This document shows, piece after piece, positions 22,110-31,346 of a stretch of DNA of 56,835 nucleotides (position 1 is the stretch's first letter; each line of letters begins with the position of its first letter). A program made the translations under genes and the position numbers. This DNA is from Chloroflexota bacterium (lineage in GTDB: Bacteria; Chloroflexota; Dehalococcoidia; DSGV01): contig JAJYLG010000013.1 in assembly GCA_021787985.1 (NCBI GenBank), positions 1-56,835 on the forward strand. Direction: 5' to 3'. The notes beneath the pieces are model-generated. The model made no database searches, was not told the origin of the DNA, and was given only the letters and a program-made list of their open reading frames with translations.

Positions 22110-23563
22110 GCGTCGATACTGGCGGGAGGGAAGCGAAGACCTCGAGGCTTCCGCTCGCCGGGGTGCGAGTCATCGACCTCTCGTATGTCTTCGCGATCCC
22201 CTATGCCGGCGGGTTGCTCGCGGACCTCGGCGCGGAAGTCATCAAGATCGAGGCGCCGGATCGCCTCGATCAGACTCGCTCGGCGTTTGGCCCATTCCTC
22301 GACAACGACCCGGGCGAAGAGCCGTGGGAGCGGACAGGCATCTTTCAAGTGCTCAATCGGGGAAAGCGCTCCTTCGTCCTCGACATGCGCGACCCCCTGG
22401 GCCGTGATCTCTTCAAGCGCCTGGTGGCCAAGAGTGACATCGTGCTCGATAACTACACGCCACGGGTCATGCGGGGCTGGGGCCTCGAGTACGCCGAGCT
22501 TCGGAAGGTCAACCCCGGCATCATCATGGTGTCCAATACCGGGTATGGCAGCACGGGCCCGTGGGCGAACTTCCCCAGTCAGGGAACGACGCTGGAAGTC
22601 ACCATGGGGATTGCCAACTGCACCGGCTATGCGGGCGATGTCCCCTGGAAAGTCGGCCAGTCGTACCCGGATTTTCTTGCCTGCTGGACGGCGCTGCTGT
22701 CGGTTCTCGCCGCCCTTCACTACCGTCGTAAGACGGGAGAAGGACAGTGGATCGACCTGGGGATGTATCAGGTCGGTGTGGCGCTGATTCCCGAGCCAAT
22801 CCTTCGATATCAATGCGACGGAAGCGATTGGCCGCGCGTTGGGAATCACCACTGGTGGAAAGCGCCGCACAACGTCTACCCGGCTCAGGGGAGGGACTCG
22901 TGGGTCGCCATCAGCATCGGCAGTGAGGAGCAGTGGCGGCATTTCGCGGGCGCGGCCGGACTCGACCGGTTGATTTCCGACGAGCGCTTTGACACAGCTC
23001 TGAACCGATGGAGGAATCGGCAGGAGCTGGACCGCATCATTGCGGGGTGGACGGCAGGACTGCCGGCGGAGGAGGTAATGCATCGCTTGCAGGCGGTCGG
23101 GGTTGCGGCGGGGCCGGTTTGGAACAGCAGAGACCTGCTGACGAACGAACACCTCCGGCAGCGGCAGTTTTATGAGACCGTCGTTCACCCGCAGCCGATC
23201 GGTGCCAGACCGATCATCGGCCGGCCCTTCAAGCTGGCGAGCGCCGAGCTGCGGGCGACGGCTGCGGCTCCGCGGTTCGGCGAAGGGAACCGCTACGTGC
23301 TTTCGGAAGTGTTGGGGCTGAGTGAAGCCGAGGTCGAGCGGCTGCGGGAAGCAGGAGTTGTAGCCGACCGTCCGAGGGTGGTGGTGGTCGGTGCGCCTCT
23401 CAACCTGGAGTACCTGCAGCGCGTTGGAGCCATCGCCGAGGTTGATCGTAACTACGGCGAGAAGCTCGCGATGGCAGAGCCCGCCACGAATGAGGCGATG
23501 AGCGACGGAGATCCCGCCGAGTCACGGCGTGCGGGGCCGCGGTCCCACAACCTGAACGTGTAG
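22106..23563 (+). CDS. Family III (CaiB/BaiF) CoA-transferase, subunit without the usual Asp
   Basis: A 485-residue second transferase: LAGVRVIDLSYVFAIPYAGG, LADLGAEVIKIEAPDRLDQT, NRGKRSFVLDMRDPLGRDLF, DIVLDNYTPRVMRGWGLEYA. After GSTGPWANF the sequence is PSQGTTLEVTMG, so the Asp of active family members is replaced; a Glu lies four residues on. Subfamilies with this Gly/Thr/Glu variant exist and can partner an active subunit, as in the two-subunit benzylsuccinate CoA-transferase BbsEF. The start at ATG 22106 overlaps the previous stop. A C-terminal extension of about 50 residues beyond the usual end is polar. Confidence 0.88.
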   Translation: MSVDTGGREAKTSRLPLAGVRVIDLSYVFAIPYAGGLLADLGAEVIKIEAPDRLDQTRSAFGPFLDNDPGEEPWERTGIFQVLNRGKRSFVLDMRDPLGRDLFKRLVAKSDIVLDNYTPRVMRGWGLEYAELRKVNPGIIMVSNTGYGSTGPWANFPSQGTTLEVTMGIANCTGYAGDVPWKVGQSYPDFLACWTALLSVLAALHYRRKTGEGQWIDLGMYQVGVALIPEPILRYQCDGSDWPRVGNHHWWKAPHNVYPAQGRDSWVAISIGSEEQWRHFAGAAGLDRLISDERFDTALNRWRNRQELDRIIAGWTAGLPAEEVMHRLQAVGVAAGPVWNSRDLLTNEHLRQRQFYETVVHPQPIGARPIIGRPFKLASAELRATAAAPRFGEGNRYVLSEVLGLSEAEVERLREAGVVADRPRVVVVGAPLNLEYLQRVGAIAEVDRNYGEKLAMAEPATNEAMSDGDPAESRRAGPRSHNLNV

Positions 23564-23582
23564 GTGTCGAGGAGGTCGGGTG

Positions 23583-24845
23583 ATGGTGTTGGCGTATGGG
23601 GCGAGCGAGGCGCTATTCAGCCTGCCGCCTGAGCTTGAAGAGATCAAGCGGCTCACTCGCAGGATCGTCGACGAGCAGTGTATTCCACTGGAGCAGAAGT
23701 TCCTCACGGGAGACCCGGCCGCCGCTGAAGGAGGCATGGGGGAGCTGATGGTCGATGGGTCACTCCCGCCGGAGGACTATGCGCGGCTCCGACGGATCTC
23801 TGAGGAGACCGGTCTCTACACGATGCACCTGCCCATCGAGCATGGCGGCGGGGGCTTCGGCGTGCTGGGGAACTTCGTGGTGGCGGAAGAGATCCAGCGC
23901 AGCATCGTCCAGCTCCCCGTGGCCTACGTGCCGATCCCGCTCTACGCCTGCAGCGAGGAACAGAAGGAGCGTTACCTCTATCCGGTGATCCGCAGCGAGA
24001 AGCTGTCCGCGTTCGCCCAGACGGAGCCGCAAGCGGGGTCGGACCCGGGGAACAGCATGCAGACCCGAGCCGTACGTCGCGGCGACTGCTGGGTGCTGAA
24101 CGGCTCGAAGATGTTCATCTCCGGTGCCGATGAGGCGGACTTCCTCATGGTGCTGGCGGTGACAGACCCGGAGAAGCGGCAACGCGGCGGGATAACGATG
24201 TTCCTGGTCGATCGGGGCGCTCCGGGCGTCAGCATCGCACCGATCAACGTCTGGCTGACTCCACGCCGGCCGCACCAGTTCTACGTGTATTTCGACGACG
24301 TCGAGGTGCCAGATGCCAACGTCCTCGGCGACGTCGGTTCCGGGTTCCTCCTTGGCCAGCAGTGGCTTGCCATTCAGGACCGGCTGACCAGGGGCTCTTT
24401 GGCAACCGGCATCCTGACACGTGCGTTGGAGATGGCCGTCGACTGGGCTAAGCAGCGTATCACCTTCGGGCAACCGCTGGCCGAGCGTCAAGCCATTCAG
24501 TGGATGCTGGTCGACGTGTTCATCGACCTGAAGAGCATTCGCGCGATCTCCTACGAGTGCGCGGCACGCGCCGATGCGAGCCTGAAGGTGGGCAGCGCGG
24601 TATTGCCTGAGGATGTACGAGTGCTGGCTTCGATGGCGAAGTACGTCGGGGGCAACTGGGGCCACCGCTCGATCGATAAGATCATGCAGATCTTCGGTGG
24701 CTTGGGAGAGACGCTCGAGATGCCAATTCCTCACTGGTACCGCCAGTTGCGCCATGGCCGTATCGGGGGCGGTACGGACGAGATCCAGCGCATGCTCATC
24801 GCGCGGGCGGTGTTGAAGCATGGCAAGTCGCTGTGGCAGGCCTAG
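23583..24845 (+). CDS. Acyl-CoA dehydrogenase
   Basis: A 420-residue FAD enzyme that introduces a double bond into an acyl-CoA. It shows the N-terminal helical domain (LTRRIVDEQCIPLEQKFL), the beta-domain with SAFAQTEPQAGSDPGNSM, WVLNGSKMFISGADEADF, and the C-terminal helical domain with ITFGQPLAERQAIQWMLVDV, IMQIFGGLGETLEMPIPHWY (containing the expected catalytic Glu) and RIGGGTDEIQRMLIARAVL. The ATG at 23583, six bases after GGAGGT, is preferred over the GTG three bases before. It sits between the CoA-transferases and the lyase, consistent with oxidation of the activated acid. Confidence 0.93.
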   Translation: MVLAYGASEALFSLPPELEEIKRLTRRIVDEQCIPLEQKFLTGDPAAAEGGMGELMVDGSLPPEDYARLRRISEETGLYTMHLPIEHGGGGFGVLGNFVVAEEIQRSIVQLPVAYVPIPLYACSEEQKERYLYPVIRSEKLSAFAQTEPQAGSDPGNSMQTRAVRRGDCWVLNGSKMFISGADEADFLMVLAVTDPEKRQRGGITMFLVDRGAPGVSIAPINVWLTPRRPHQFYVYFDDVEVPDANVLGDVGSGFLLGQQWLAIQDRLTRGSLATGILTRALEMAVDWAKQRITFGQPLAERQAIQWMLVDVFIDLKSIRAISYECAARADASLKVGSAVLPEDVRVLASMAKYVGGNWGHRSIDKIMQIFGGLGETLEMPIPHWYRQLRHGRIGGGTDEIQRMLIARAVLKHGKSLWQA

Positions 24846-24890
24846 CGCCAGAGCATGCGGAACAGCGCGCGGATAGGGAGGTGATGGTCC

Positions 24891-26000
24891 GTGGAATCGT
24901 ACGCGCGGGTGGAAATCACTGAGGAGGGCATGCGGGAAGGGATGCAGATCGAGTCGGCAGAGATCTCCGTTGCCGACAAGATCCGACTACTCGACGCCCT
25001 TTCGGATACCGGCCTGAAGCGCATCGTCGTGGGCTCATTCGTCAGTCCGAAATGGACCCCGCAGATGCGCCACATCGATGAGATCGTCCAGGGTTTCACG
25101 CCCCGGCCCGGTGTGGTCTATACCGCCCTCGCCCTGAACGAGCAGGGCGTCCAACGGGCCTTGCAATACTCCCCACCGTTGACGGTCGAGCGTCAACGTT
25201 TCGTGCTCATGTGCCACATGTGCGATGTATTCGTACGCAGGAACACGAATCGTAGCCAGGCCGACGAGATAGCGCGCTGGCCGGAGATCGCACGCCGGGC
25301 AAATGACGCGGGCGCCAAGGAAGCGGGCATCGGCGTGAACGCCGCGTGGGGCTCGAACTTCGTGGGTGAGTTCTCCGAGGCCGACCGGTTCGAGATGCTG
25401 GAGCGCCAGTACTCGCTCTGGGCGGAGAGCGGCATCAAGGTAGCCTCGGTGTTTCTTGGCGACCCGATGAGCTGGTGCATGCCCAACGTGGTGGAGCGGG
25501 ACCTGGCGGAGGTGAAGCGCCGCTGGCCCGGTATTCACGACTTCTGGCTGCATCTCCACAACGGGCGCGGGATGGCGGTTCCGTCCACCTATGCCGCGCT
25601 CCGCGTGCTCGGCCCTGAGGACACGCTCCACATCGACACGACCATCGGGGGCATCGGCGGCTGCCCATACTGCGGCAACGGTCGCGCAACGGGGATGGCG
25701 CCGACCGAGGATGTGGTCTCGATGCTCGAGGCACTCGGTGTCGGCACAGGGGTCAACCTGGAGCGTCTGATCGAGGTCGTGTGGATGCTCGAGGAGATCC
25801 TGGGGCGACCGACGATGGGTCATGTGTCGAAGGCCGGTCCCCTGCCCCGCGGACAGAAGCTGTACGACGCGAACATGCCGTTCGTCGAGACCTTCGAGGA
25901 AGCCAGGCACTTCCTGAAGGGGCCACAAGCGTACGAGGGCGGCATGCGCCCATGGACTGCCCCCATCGCAAGCCCGCAACTGCAGCGCCTGGCCAGGTGA
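24891..26000 (+). CDS. HMG-CoA-lyase-like DRE-TIM metallolyase
   Basis: A 369-residue TIM-barrel lyase/synthase. The active-site start EEGMREGMQIE (residues 11-21) corresponds to the R-D-G-x-Q of HMG-CoA lyase, with Glu16 in place of the metal-binding Asp. FWLHLHNGRGMAVPSTYAAL (about 217) supplies the two metal histidines, and GGIGGCPYCGNGRATGMAPT (about 250) carries the active-site Cys loop. The set of motifs says C-C cleavage of a 3-hydroxyacyl-CoA or a reverse condensation; the altered first motif argues for a substrate other than HMG-CoA. GTG start after GGGAGGTGATGG. It would be the last chemical step of the local pathway. Confidence 0.83.
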   Translation: MESYARVEITEEGMREGMQIESAEISVADKIRLLDALSDTGLKRIVVGSFVSPKWTPQMRHIDEIVQGFTPRPGVVYTALALNEQGVQRALQYSPPLTVERQRFVLMCHMCDVFVRRNTNRSQADEIARWPEIARRANDAGAKEAGIGVNAAWGSNFVGEFSEADRFEMLERQYSLWAESGIKVASVFLGDPMSWCMPNVVERDLAEVKRRWPGIHDFWLHLHNGRGMAVPSTYAALRVLGPEDTLHIDTTIGGIGGCPYCGNGRATGMAPTEDVVSMLEALGVGTGVNLERLIEVVWMLEEILGRPTMGHVSKAGPLPRGQKLYDANMPFVETFEEARHFLKGPQAYEGGMRPWTAPIASPQLQRLAR

Positions 26001-26147
26001 GCGGCGACCTTCAAGCACAAGCAAGATCAGGAGGTGTGAGGCGGCAGCAGGGAGAAAGGGACGGGCAACCGTCGAGGCAGCCCGCATGGGCCGCGGCGGC
26101 TTGGTCGCCGGCGGCCTGACAAAGGGGAAAGAGACGGAAGGAAGAAG

Positions 26148-27404
26148 ATGAGAGCACAGTTCGGACGCCGCTTCGCACTCGTCATCGGGATCGCGCTGCT
26201 GGTGACGCTGGCTGCTGCCTGTCGCAGCAGCAGCACCAAGTCACCAGCGGCCACTGGGCAAGCCCCCGGCTCAGCTACCGGGCAGGCGCTGACGGCGAGC
26301 GCGCCGGGCGTTACGGCCAGCGAGATCATCATCGGTAGCAACGGGCCGTTGACCGGGCCTGCCGCAGGCTACGCCACCTGGAACAAGGGCATGCAGGCCT
26401 ACTTCGATTACGTGAACGCCAACGGCGGGGTCCACGGCCGCAAGATCGTGTACAAGTACTACGATGATGGCTTCGACCCGTCACGCACCGTGGGCGTCAT
26501 GCAGCGTCTCGTCAATCAGGACCACGCGTTCGCGGTAAGCTGCCTGGGAACCGCACCCTGCAGCTCGGTGTACAAGACCCTCGACGACCAGCAGGTGCCG
26601 ATAGTCGGCATTGGTTCGGGCTCGAGCATCTTCGTCAATCCGGTTCGCAAGTACGTGTTCCCGTTCCTCCAGTCGTATCGCTGGGAGAACGATGTCCTTG
26701 CCCAGTACGCAAAGGAGACCTATCCAGGAGCACGCATCGGGCTGCTCTATCAGAATGACTCCGCCGGGAAGGACTTCTTCGAGTCCTGGACGAGGATCGC
26801 CGGGCCGTCGATCGCGAAGGTCACCACCTATGACGTGGGCGACCCCTCCGTGACGAGCCAGGTCCAGGCTTTGAAGAACAGCGGGGCGACGTTGGTGGCC
26901 TTCAACGGGACCATAAAGTACCCGCCGCTGCTCATGCGAGCGATTGCGGACTTGGGCTGGAAGGTGCCCGTGATTTCCACCGGCGAGGCCATCGATCCGA
27001 CTATCACCATCCCGGCTTCCGGCAGTGCTGCAGAGGGGCTCATCACCGTCGAACCGATGCCGCTGTACAACGACTACAGCAATGAATACGTGCGTCAGTT
27101 CCATGACATCCAGCAGAAGTACGCGCCGGCCGCGGAATGGAGTAGTTTCACGCTCGTGGGCATGGCGACGGCGTACTTCATCGTTGAAGGTCTGAAGGCG
27201 GCAGGCCCCAGCCTGACGCGCGATGGCTTCGTGAAGGCTCTCGAGGGGACCAAAGGTCTCAAAGGACCGTGGTACGGGACGGCGACCCTATCGGCGACGC
27301 AACACCGGGCGCTCAACTGCGAGGGCTTCCTGAAGGTGGAAAACGGGAAGTTCGTGCCGTTCGGCAAGGTGGTATGCCGCGCTCAGGCGGGGGCGGGCGG
27401 CTGA
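26148..27404 (+). CDS. ABC-type branched-chain-amino-acid/organic-acid-binding lipoprotein
   Basis: A 418-residue extracytoplasmic solute-binding lipoprotein of the Leu/Ile/Val-binding type (Peripla_BP_6). The signal peptide ends in VTLAAAC (Cys25), followed by a Ser/Thr/Ala-rich linker. The mature domain begins SEIIIGSNGPLTGPAAGYAT, then NANGGVHGRKIVYKYYDDGF and RLVNQDHAFAVSCLGTAPCS, the usual family pattern. No permease or ATPase gene (livHMGF type) is adjacent, so the membrane partners lie elsewhere or it acts as a sensor. Its position suggests it binds the substrate of the catabolic cluster. An intergenic space of 147 bp precedes it. Confidence 0.9.
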   Translation: MRAQFGRRFALVIGIALLVTLAAACRSSSTKSPAATGQAPGSATGQALTASAPGVTASEIIIGSNGPLTGPAAGYATWNKGMQAYFDYVNANGGVHGRKIVYKYYDDGFDPSRTVGVMQRLVNQDHAFAVSCLGTAPCSSVYKTLDDQQVPIVGIGSGSSIFVNPVRKYVFPFLQSYRWENDVLAQYAKETYPGARIGLLYQNDSAGKDFFESWTRIAGPSIAKVTTYDVGDPSVTSQVQALKNSGATLVAFNGTIKYPPLLMRAIADLGWKVPVISTGEAIDPTITIPASGSAAEGLITVEPMPLYNDYSNEYVRQFHDIQQKYAPAAEWSSFTLVGMATAYFIVEGLKAAGPSLTRDGFVKALEGTKGLKGPWYGTATLSATQHRALNCEGFLKVENGKFVPFGKVVCRAQAGAGG

Positions 27405-27544
27405 GCCGGCGGGATTGCACCGGGCAGGCGGTCGAGACGCAGCGCTGGGACGTCGCTCCGGAGGACGTCCGCTCGGCCGCGTGCCCGGTGCTCGCGTTGC
27501 GGTCGGCGCGGTAAGGTAGGTGCATTGCAGGGAGGAGGTCGCCG

Positions 27545-30500
27545 ATGACGACGACGCTGCCAGCCGTGGGGCGGCGAGAGTTCTCGCTGGACCTGAAGTA
27601 TCGGCAAGAAGAGGGGCGGATCTTCCTGACCGGCATCCAGGGGCTCGTGCGGGTGCTGCTCGACCAGCACCGCGCGGACGGCCGGCGCGGTCTGAACACG
27701 GCAACGCTGGTTTCCGGATATCCGGGCTCGCCGCTGGCCGGCCTGCACGACGAGCTGCTGCGCCAGGCGAAGCTCCTGGGCGAGCATCAAGTGCGGTTCG
27801 TGCCGGGCCTCAACGAGGACCTGGCGGCCACGGCGGTCTGGGGCAGCCAGATGGCGCACCTGTTTCCCCGGCCGAAGTACGACGGCGTGCTGGGCATGTG
27901 GTTCGGCAAGGCGCCTGGAGTCGACCGCTCGGGCGACCCGCTGCGCCACGCCAACTTCACCGGCATCGGCCGGAACGGCGGCGTCCTGGCTCTCGCCGGG
28001 GATGATCCGAACGCCAAGTCGTCGACGCTGCCCAGCGACACGTCGACGACGTTCTCCGACCTGTTGATGCCGCTGCTGTATCCCGGCAACGTGCAGGAGG
28101 TCCTGGATCTCGGGTTGCACGGGTTCGAGCTGTCGCGCGCGGCGGGGCTCTGGGTCGGGTTCAAGGTGGTGACCAATGTGGCCGATGCCGCCGGTACCGC
28201 TGAGGTGTCGCCCGCGCGGGTGAGCGCCACGATCCCGCTGGTGGAGCTCGATGGGCGGCCCTTCGTGCCGTCGATGACGCTGCGCGGACTGGCCACCCCG
28301 CGCATGGTGGCGCTGGAGCACGAGATCCATCAGGCGCGGCTGGAGCTGGCGCGGCAGTACGCGTGGGAGAACAAGCTCAACCGGGTCGCGGTGCCCACCG
28401 AGCGCGCGTGGCTGGGCATCGTGGCGGCGGGGAAGACGTACTACGACGTCCGCCAGGCGCTGAGCGAGCTGGGCCTGGACGACCAGGACCTCCAGCGCCA
28501 TGGGATCCGCGTGCTGCAGATGCGGATGGTCTTCCCGGTCGAGCCGCGCGTCATCCGCGAGTTCGCGCGGGGCCTGGAGGAGATCCTGGTCGTCGAGGAG
28601 AAACGGCCGTTTCTCGAGACGTTCGTCAAGGAGATCTTGTACGGGGCGACGGACCGGCCGGCCGTGGTGGGGAAGTCCGACGAGGAAGGGCGGCCGCTGC
28701 TGCCCGTCCAGGGCGAGCTCGACTCTGACGTGATCGCCCGCGCCATCGCCAGGCGGCTGACGCGGCGAGTGGCGATCGAATCGGTGGAGGCGCGAGCCCG
28801 GCGCCTGGAGGAAACGAGCGGCCCTGCCGTCCCGCTCCCCGTGGCCCGCACTCCGTACTTCTGCTCCGGCTGTCCGCACAACCGCTCGCTGGTGGTGCCG
28901 GAGGGCAGCCTGGTGGGGGCGGGGATCGGCTGCCACGGCATGGCGGGCTTCATCGACCTGCCGGCCGTCGGGCACGTGATTAGCCTGACGCATATGGGCG
29001 GCGAGGGCGCCCAGTGGGTGGGGGCGTCCCCATTTACCGAGACGCCGCACACGTTCCAGAACCTGGGCGACGGGACGTTCTTCCACTCGGGCAGCCTGGC
29101 CGTCCGATTCGCCGTCGCCTCGGGCGCGAACGTCACCTACAAGCTGCTCTACAACAGCGCCGTGGCGATGACCGGCGGCCAGCGGGCGACGGGGACATTG
29201 CCGGTCCCCCGGTTGACGCGCCTGCTCGAGGCGGAGGGCGTCGAGAAGATCATTGTCACCACCGATGAACCGCGGCGGTACCGCCGCGCGCGGCTCGCGA
29301 AGGCCGCCGAGGTCTGGCATCGCGACCGCCTGGTGGAAGCGGAGTCGACGCTGGCGGCCATCCCCGGGGTGACTGTCCTGATCCACGACCAGCAGTGCGC
29401 CGCGGAGAAGCGGCGGCGCCGCAAGCGCGGCCTACAGCCGGACCCGGCCTTGCGCCTCGTCATCAACGAGCGGGTCTGCGAAGGCTGCGGGGACTGTGGC
29501 CACAAGTCCAACTGTTTGAGCGTGCAACCGGTCGAGACCGAGTTCGGCCGCAAGACGCAGATCCACCAGCCTTCTTGCAACAAGGACTACTCCTGCCTGC
29601 GGGGCGATTGCCCGTCGTTCGTGGCGGTGGTGCCGGAAGGAGAACCCAAGAAGCGGGAGCGGCGCTCCCCGGTGGTGGATGTCGAGCTTCCGGAGCCGGC
29701 CTTGAAGGTGGCCGTCGAGGACTTTGGCCTGTACATGATGGGGATCGGCGGCACCGGCGTGGTCACGGTGAACCAGATGCTGGGCATCGCCGCGCTGCTC
29801 GACGGCAAGCACGTCCGGGCGCTCGATCAGACCGGCTTGAGCCAGAAGGGCGGGCCGGTCGTGTCTCACCTGAAGCTCTTCGCGGCGGAGACCGAGGTCT
29901 CCAACACCGTGTCCGCCGCCGGCGCCGACCTCTACCTTGGCTTTGACGTGCTGGTGGCAGCCCAGCCGAACCACCTTGGCAAGGCCGACCCGCGGCGCAC
30001 CGTCGCGGTGGTGTCGACCAGCCGCGTCCCGACCGGGCAGATGGTCACCAACACCAGCGTCCACTTCCCTGAGGTCCGGGATATCCAGCAGCGGATCGAG
30101 GCCGCCACTCGCGCCGGTGAGAATTTCTATCTGGACGCCGAGTCGATGGCAGAGGCCCTGTTCGGCGATCACATGGCGAGCAACGTCGTGCTGCTCGGGG
30201 CCGCGTACCAGCTCGGCACGATCCCCATCTCCGCGGACTCCATCGAAACGGCCATCCGCTTGAACGGCGTGGCGGTGGAGATGAACCTGGCGGCATTCCG
30301 CTGGGGGAGGCTCGCGGTGGCGGACCCGCGGCGGGTAGAAGTCGCGGTCATGAAGGCAGGACGAAAGGCGGAGCAGCCGCGGGAACCGAGCCGCGCGTCG
30401 CGAGAGCTACTCGATGCCGCGGGCGCCACGGGCGAGCTGCGGCGGGTGCTCGAGGTCCGCGTACCGGAGCTCATCGACTACCAGAGCCGGCGCTACGCCC

Positions 30501-31051
30501 GCGAGTACATCGAGTTCGTCACGCGGGTGAAGGGGGTTGAGGAGGAGCGGACACCCGGGCGCACTGCGGTCGCCGAGGCGGTGGCGCGCCACCTCTTCAA
30601 GCTGATGGCCTACAAGGACGAGTACGAGGTTGCCCGGCTGCAGGTCGCGGCGGCGTTCCACGACGACCTGCGGGCGCAGTTCGGCGAGCGGTACAAGCTG
30701 TACTGGTACCTGCAGCCACCCTTCCTGCGCGCCCTCGGGCTCAAGCGCAAGATGCGACTCGGGCGCTGGTTCACGCCCGCGTTCAAGGTGCTGCGCGCGA
30801 TGCGGCGGCTGCGCGGGACGAGCCTCGATCCCTTCGGGCGTGCGTCGGTGCGCCGCACGGAACGCGCGCTGATCGCGGAGTACCGGGCGATGGTGGAAGC
30901 CGCGCTCGCGAAGCTGACGACGGACAACCAGGAGCTGGTGGCGCAGCTCGCGCAGCTCCCGGACGTCATCCGCGGATACGAGCGGGTCAAGCTGGAAAGC
31001 GTCGAGCGGTACCGCGAGCAGGCGCGACAGCTCGCGCAGCGGCTCGGCTGA
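27545..31051 (+). CDS. Indolepyruvate:ferredoxin oxidoreductase-type fused 2-oxoacid oxidoreductase
   Basis: A 1168-residue fused enzyme that oxidatively decarboxylates a 2-oxoacid to acyl-CoA with ferredoxin. The N-terminal part is a pyruvate-oxidoreductase-like TPP domain (VSGYPGSPLAGL near 57). FCSGCPHNRS (about 438), GIGCHGMAG and GDGTFFHSG (about 508) form the TPP/Mg-binding domain. ERVCEGCGDCGHKSNC (about 643-658) is an Fe-S motif. MMGIGGTGVVTVNQMLGIAA (about 730) opens the gamma-type domain, and a C-terminal domain of about 230 residues ends the protein. Two-subunit archaeal IOR is about this size in total. Strong ribosome-binding site GGAGGAGG. It lies 140 bp behind the binding protein, perhaps in its own operon. 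Confidence 0.92.
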   Translation: MTTTLPAVGRREFSLDLKYRQEEGRIFLTGIQGLVRVLLDQHRADGRRGLNTATLVSGYPGSPLAGLHDELLRQAKLLGEHQVRFVPGLNEDLAATAVWGSQMAHLFPRPKYDGVLGMWFGKAPGVDRSGDPLRHANFTGIGRNGGVLALAGDDPNAKSSTLPSDTSTTFSDLLMPLLYPGNVQEVLDLGLHGFELSRAAGLWVGFKVVTNVADAAGTAEVSPARVSATIPLVELDGRPFVPSMTLRGLATPRMVALEHEIHQARLELARQYAWENKLNRVAVPTERAWLGIVAAGKTYYDVRQALSELGLDDQDLQRHGIRVLQMRMVFPVEPRVIREFARGLEEILVVEEKRPFLETFVKEILYGATDRPAVVGKSDEEGRPLLPVQGELDSDVIARAIARRLTRRVAIESVEARARRLEETSGPAVPLPVARTPYFCSGCPHNRSLVVPEGSLVGAGIGCHGMAGFIDLPAVGHVISLTHMGGEGAQWVGASPFTETPHTFQNLGDGTFFHSGSLAVRFAVASGANVTYKLLYNSAVAMTGGQRATGTLPVPRLTRLLEAEGVEKIIVTTDEPRRYRRARLAKAAEVWHRDRLVEAESTLAAIPGVTVLIHDQQCAAEKRRRRKRGLQPDPALRLVINERVCEGCGDCGHKSNCLSVQPVETEFGRKTQIHQPSCNKDYSCLRGDCPSFVAVVPEGEPKKRERRSPVVDVELPEPALKVAVEDFGLYMMGIGGTGVVTVNQMLGIAALLDGKHVRALDQTGLSQKGGPVVSHLKLFAAETEVSNTVSAAGADLYLGFDVLVAAQPNHLGKADPRRTVAVVSTSRVPTGQMVTNTSVHFPEVRDIQQRIEAATRAGENFYLDAESMAEALFGDHMASNVVLLGAAYQLGTIPISADSIETAIRLNGVAVEMNLAAFRWGRLAVADPRRVEVAVMKAGRKAEQPREPSRASRELLDAAGATGELRRVLEVRVPELIDYQSRRYAREYIEFVTRVKGVEEERTPGRTAVAEAVARHLFKLMAYKDEYEVARLQVAAAFHDDLRAQFGERYKLYWYLQPPFLRALGLKRKMRLGRWFTPAFKVLRAMRRLRGTSLDPFGRASVRRTERALIAEYRAMVEAALAKLTTDNQELVAQLAQLPDVIRGYERVKLESVERYREQARQLAQRLG

Positions 31052-31152
31052 CCAGGATCGGCCAGCGCTTGACCGTCCGCGGGGAGGATGTGGGGTCGGG
31101 CCGGCGCTGGCGGGCTGGGCGCCTACCTGGCGTGGTGTGCGGCGGCACGCGG

Positions 31153-31181
31153 TTTACACGCTGGCGCGAAGCCCGCACGAT
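31153..31181 (+). promoter_or_regulatory. Possible promoter of the tRNA-Ser gene
   Basis: TTTACA (31153-31158), 17 bp, then CACGAT (31176-31181). The mature tRNA begins 7 bp after the -10, a normal start distance. The -10 matches only 3 of 6. Confidence 0.4.
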
Positions 31182-31187
31182 GAGGCT

Positions 31188-31278
31188 GGAGGGGTGTCCG
31201 AGCGGCTTATGGTGGCGGTCTTGAAAACCGCTGTCCGCCTTCGGCGGACCGTGGGTTCGAATCCCACCCCCTCCGCCA
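31188..31278 (+). tRNA. tRNA-Ser (anticodon TGA)
   Basis: A 91-nt class II tRNA. The acceptor GGAGGGG (31188-31194) pairs with CCCCTCC (31268-31274); G31275 is the discriminator and CCA (31276-31278) is encoded. The anticodon stem GCGGT/ACCGC holds the loop CTTGAAA with anticodon TGA at 31222-31224, reading UCA and possibly other UCN codons. A long variable arm (GTCCGCC-TTC-GGCGGAC) and the T-arm GTGGGTTCGAATCCCAC confirm tRNA-Ser. A short AGATCC/GGATCT inverted repeat follows directly, without a T-run. Confidence 0.97.
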
Positions 31279-31346
31279 GATCCTGGGATCTGGGCGCTGG
31301 AGACGTGCGCCATGGTACGGGGAGGGCCGGCCGAGAGCAGCGCCGG

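Noticed and set aside
27383-29386. 667-codon minus-strand open frame
   Set aside because: It lies opposite the indolepyruvate oxidoreductase gene and has the same low-complexity shadow composition.
31277-31292. Intrinsic terminator after tRNA-Ser
   Set aside because: The CAGATCC/GGATCTG repeat has a very short loop and no T-run. It may help 3' processing but is not a standard terminator.
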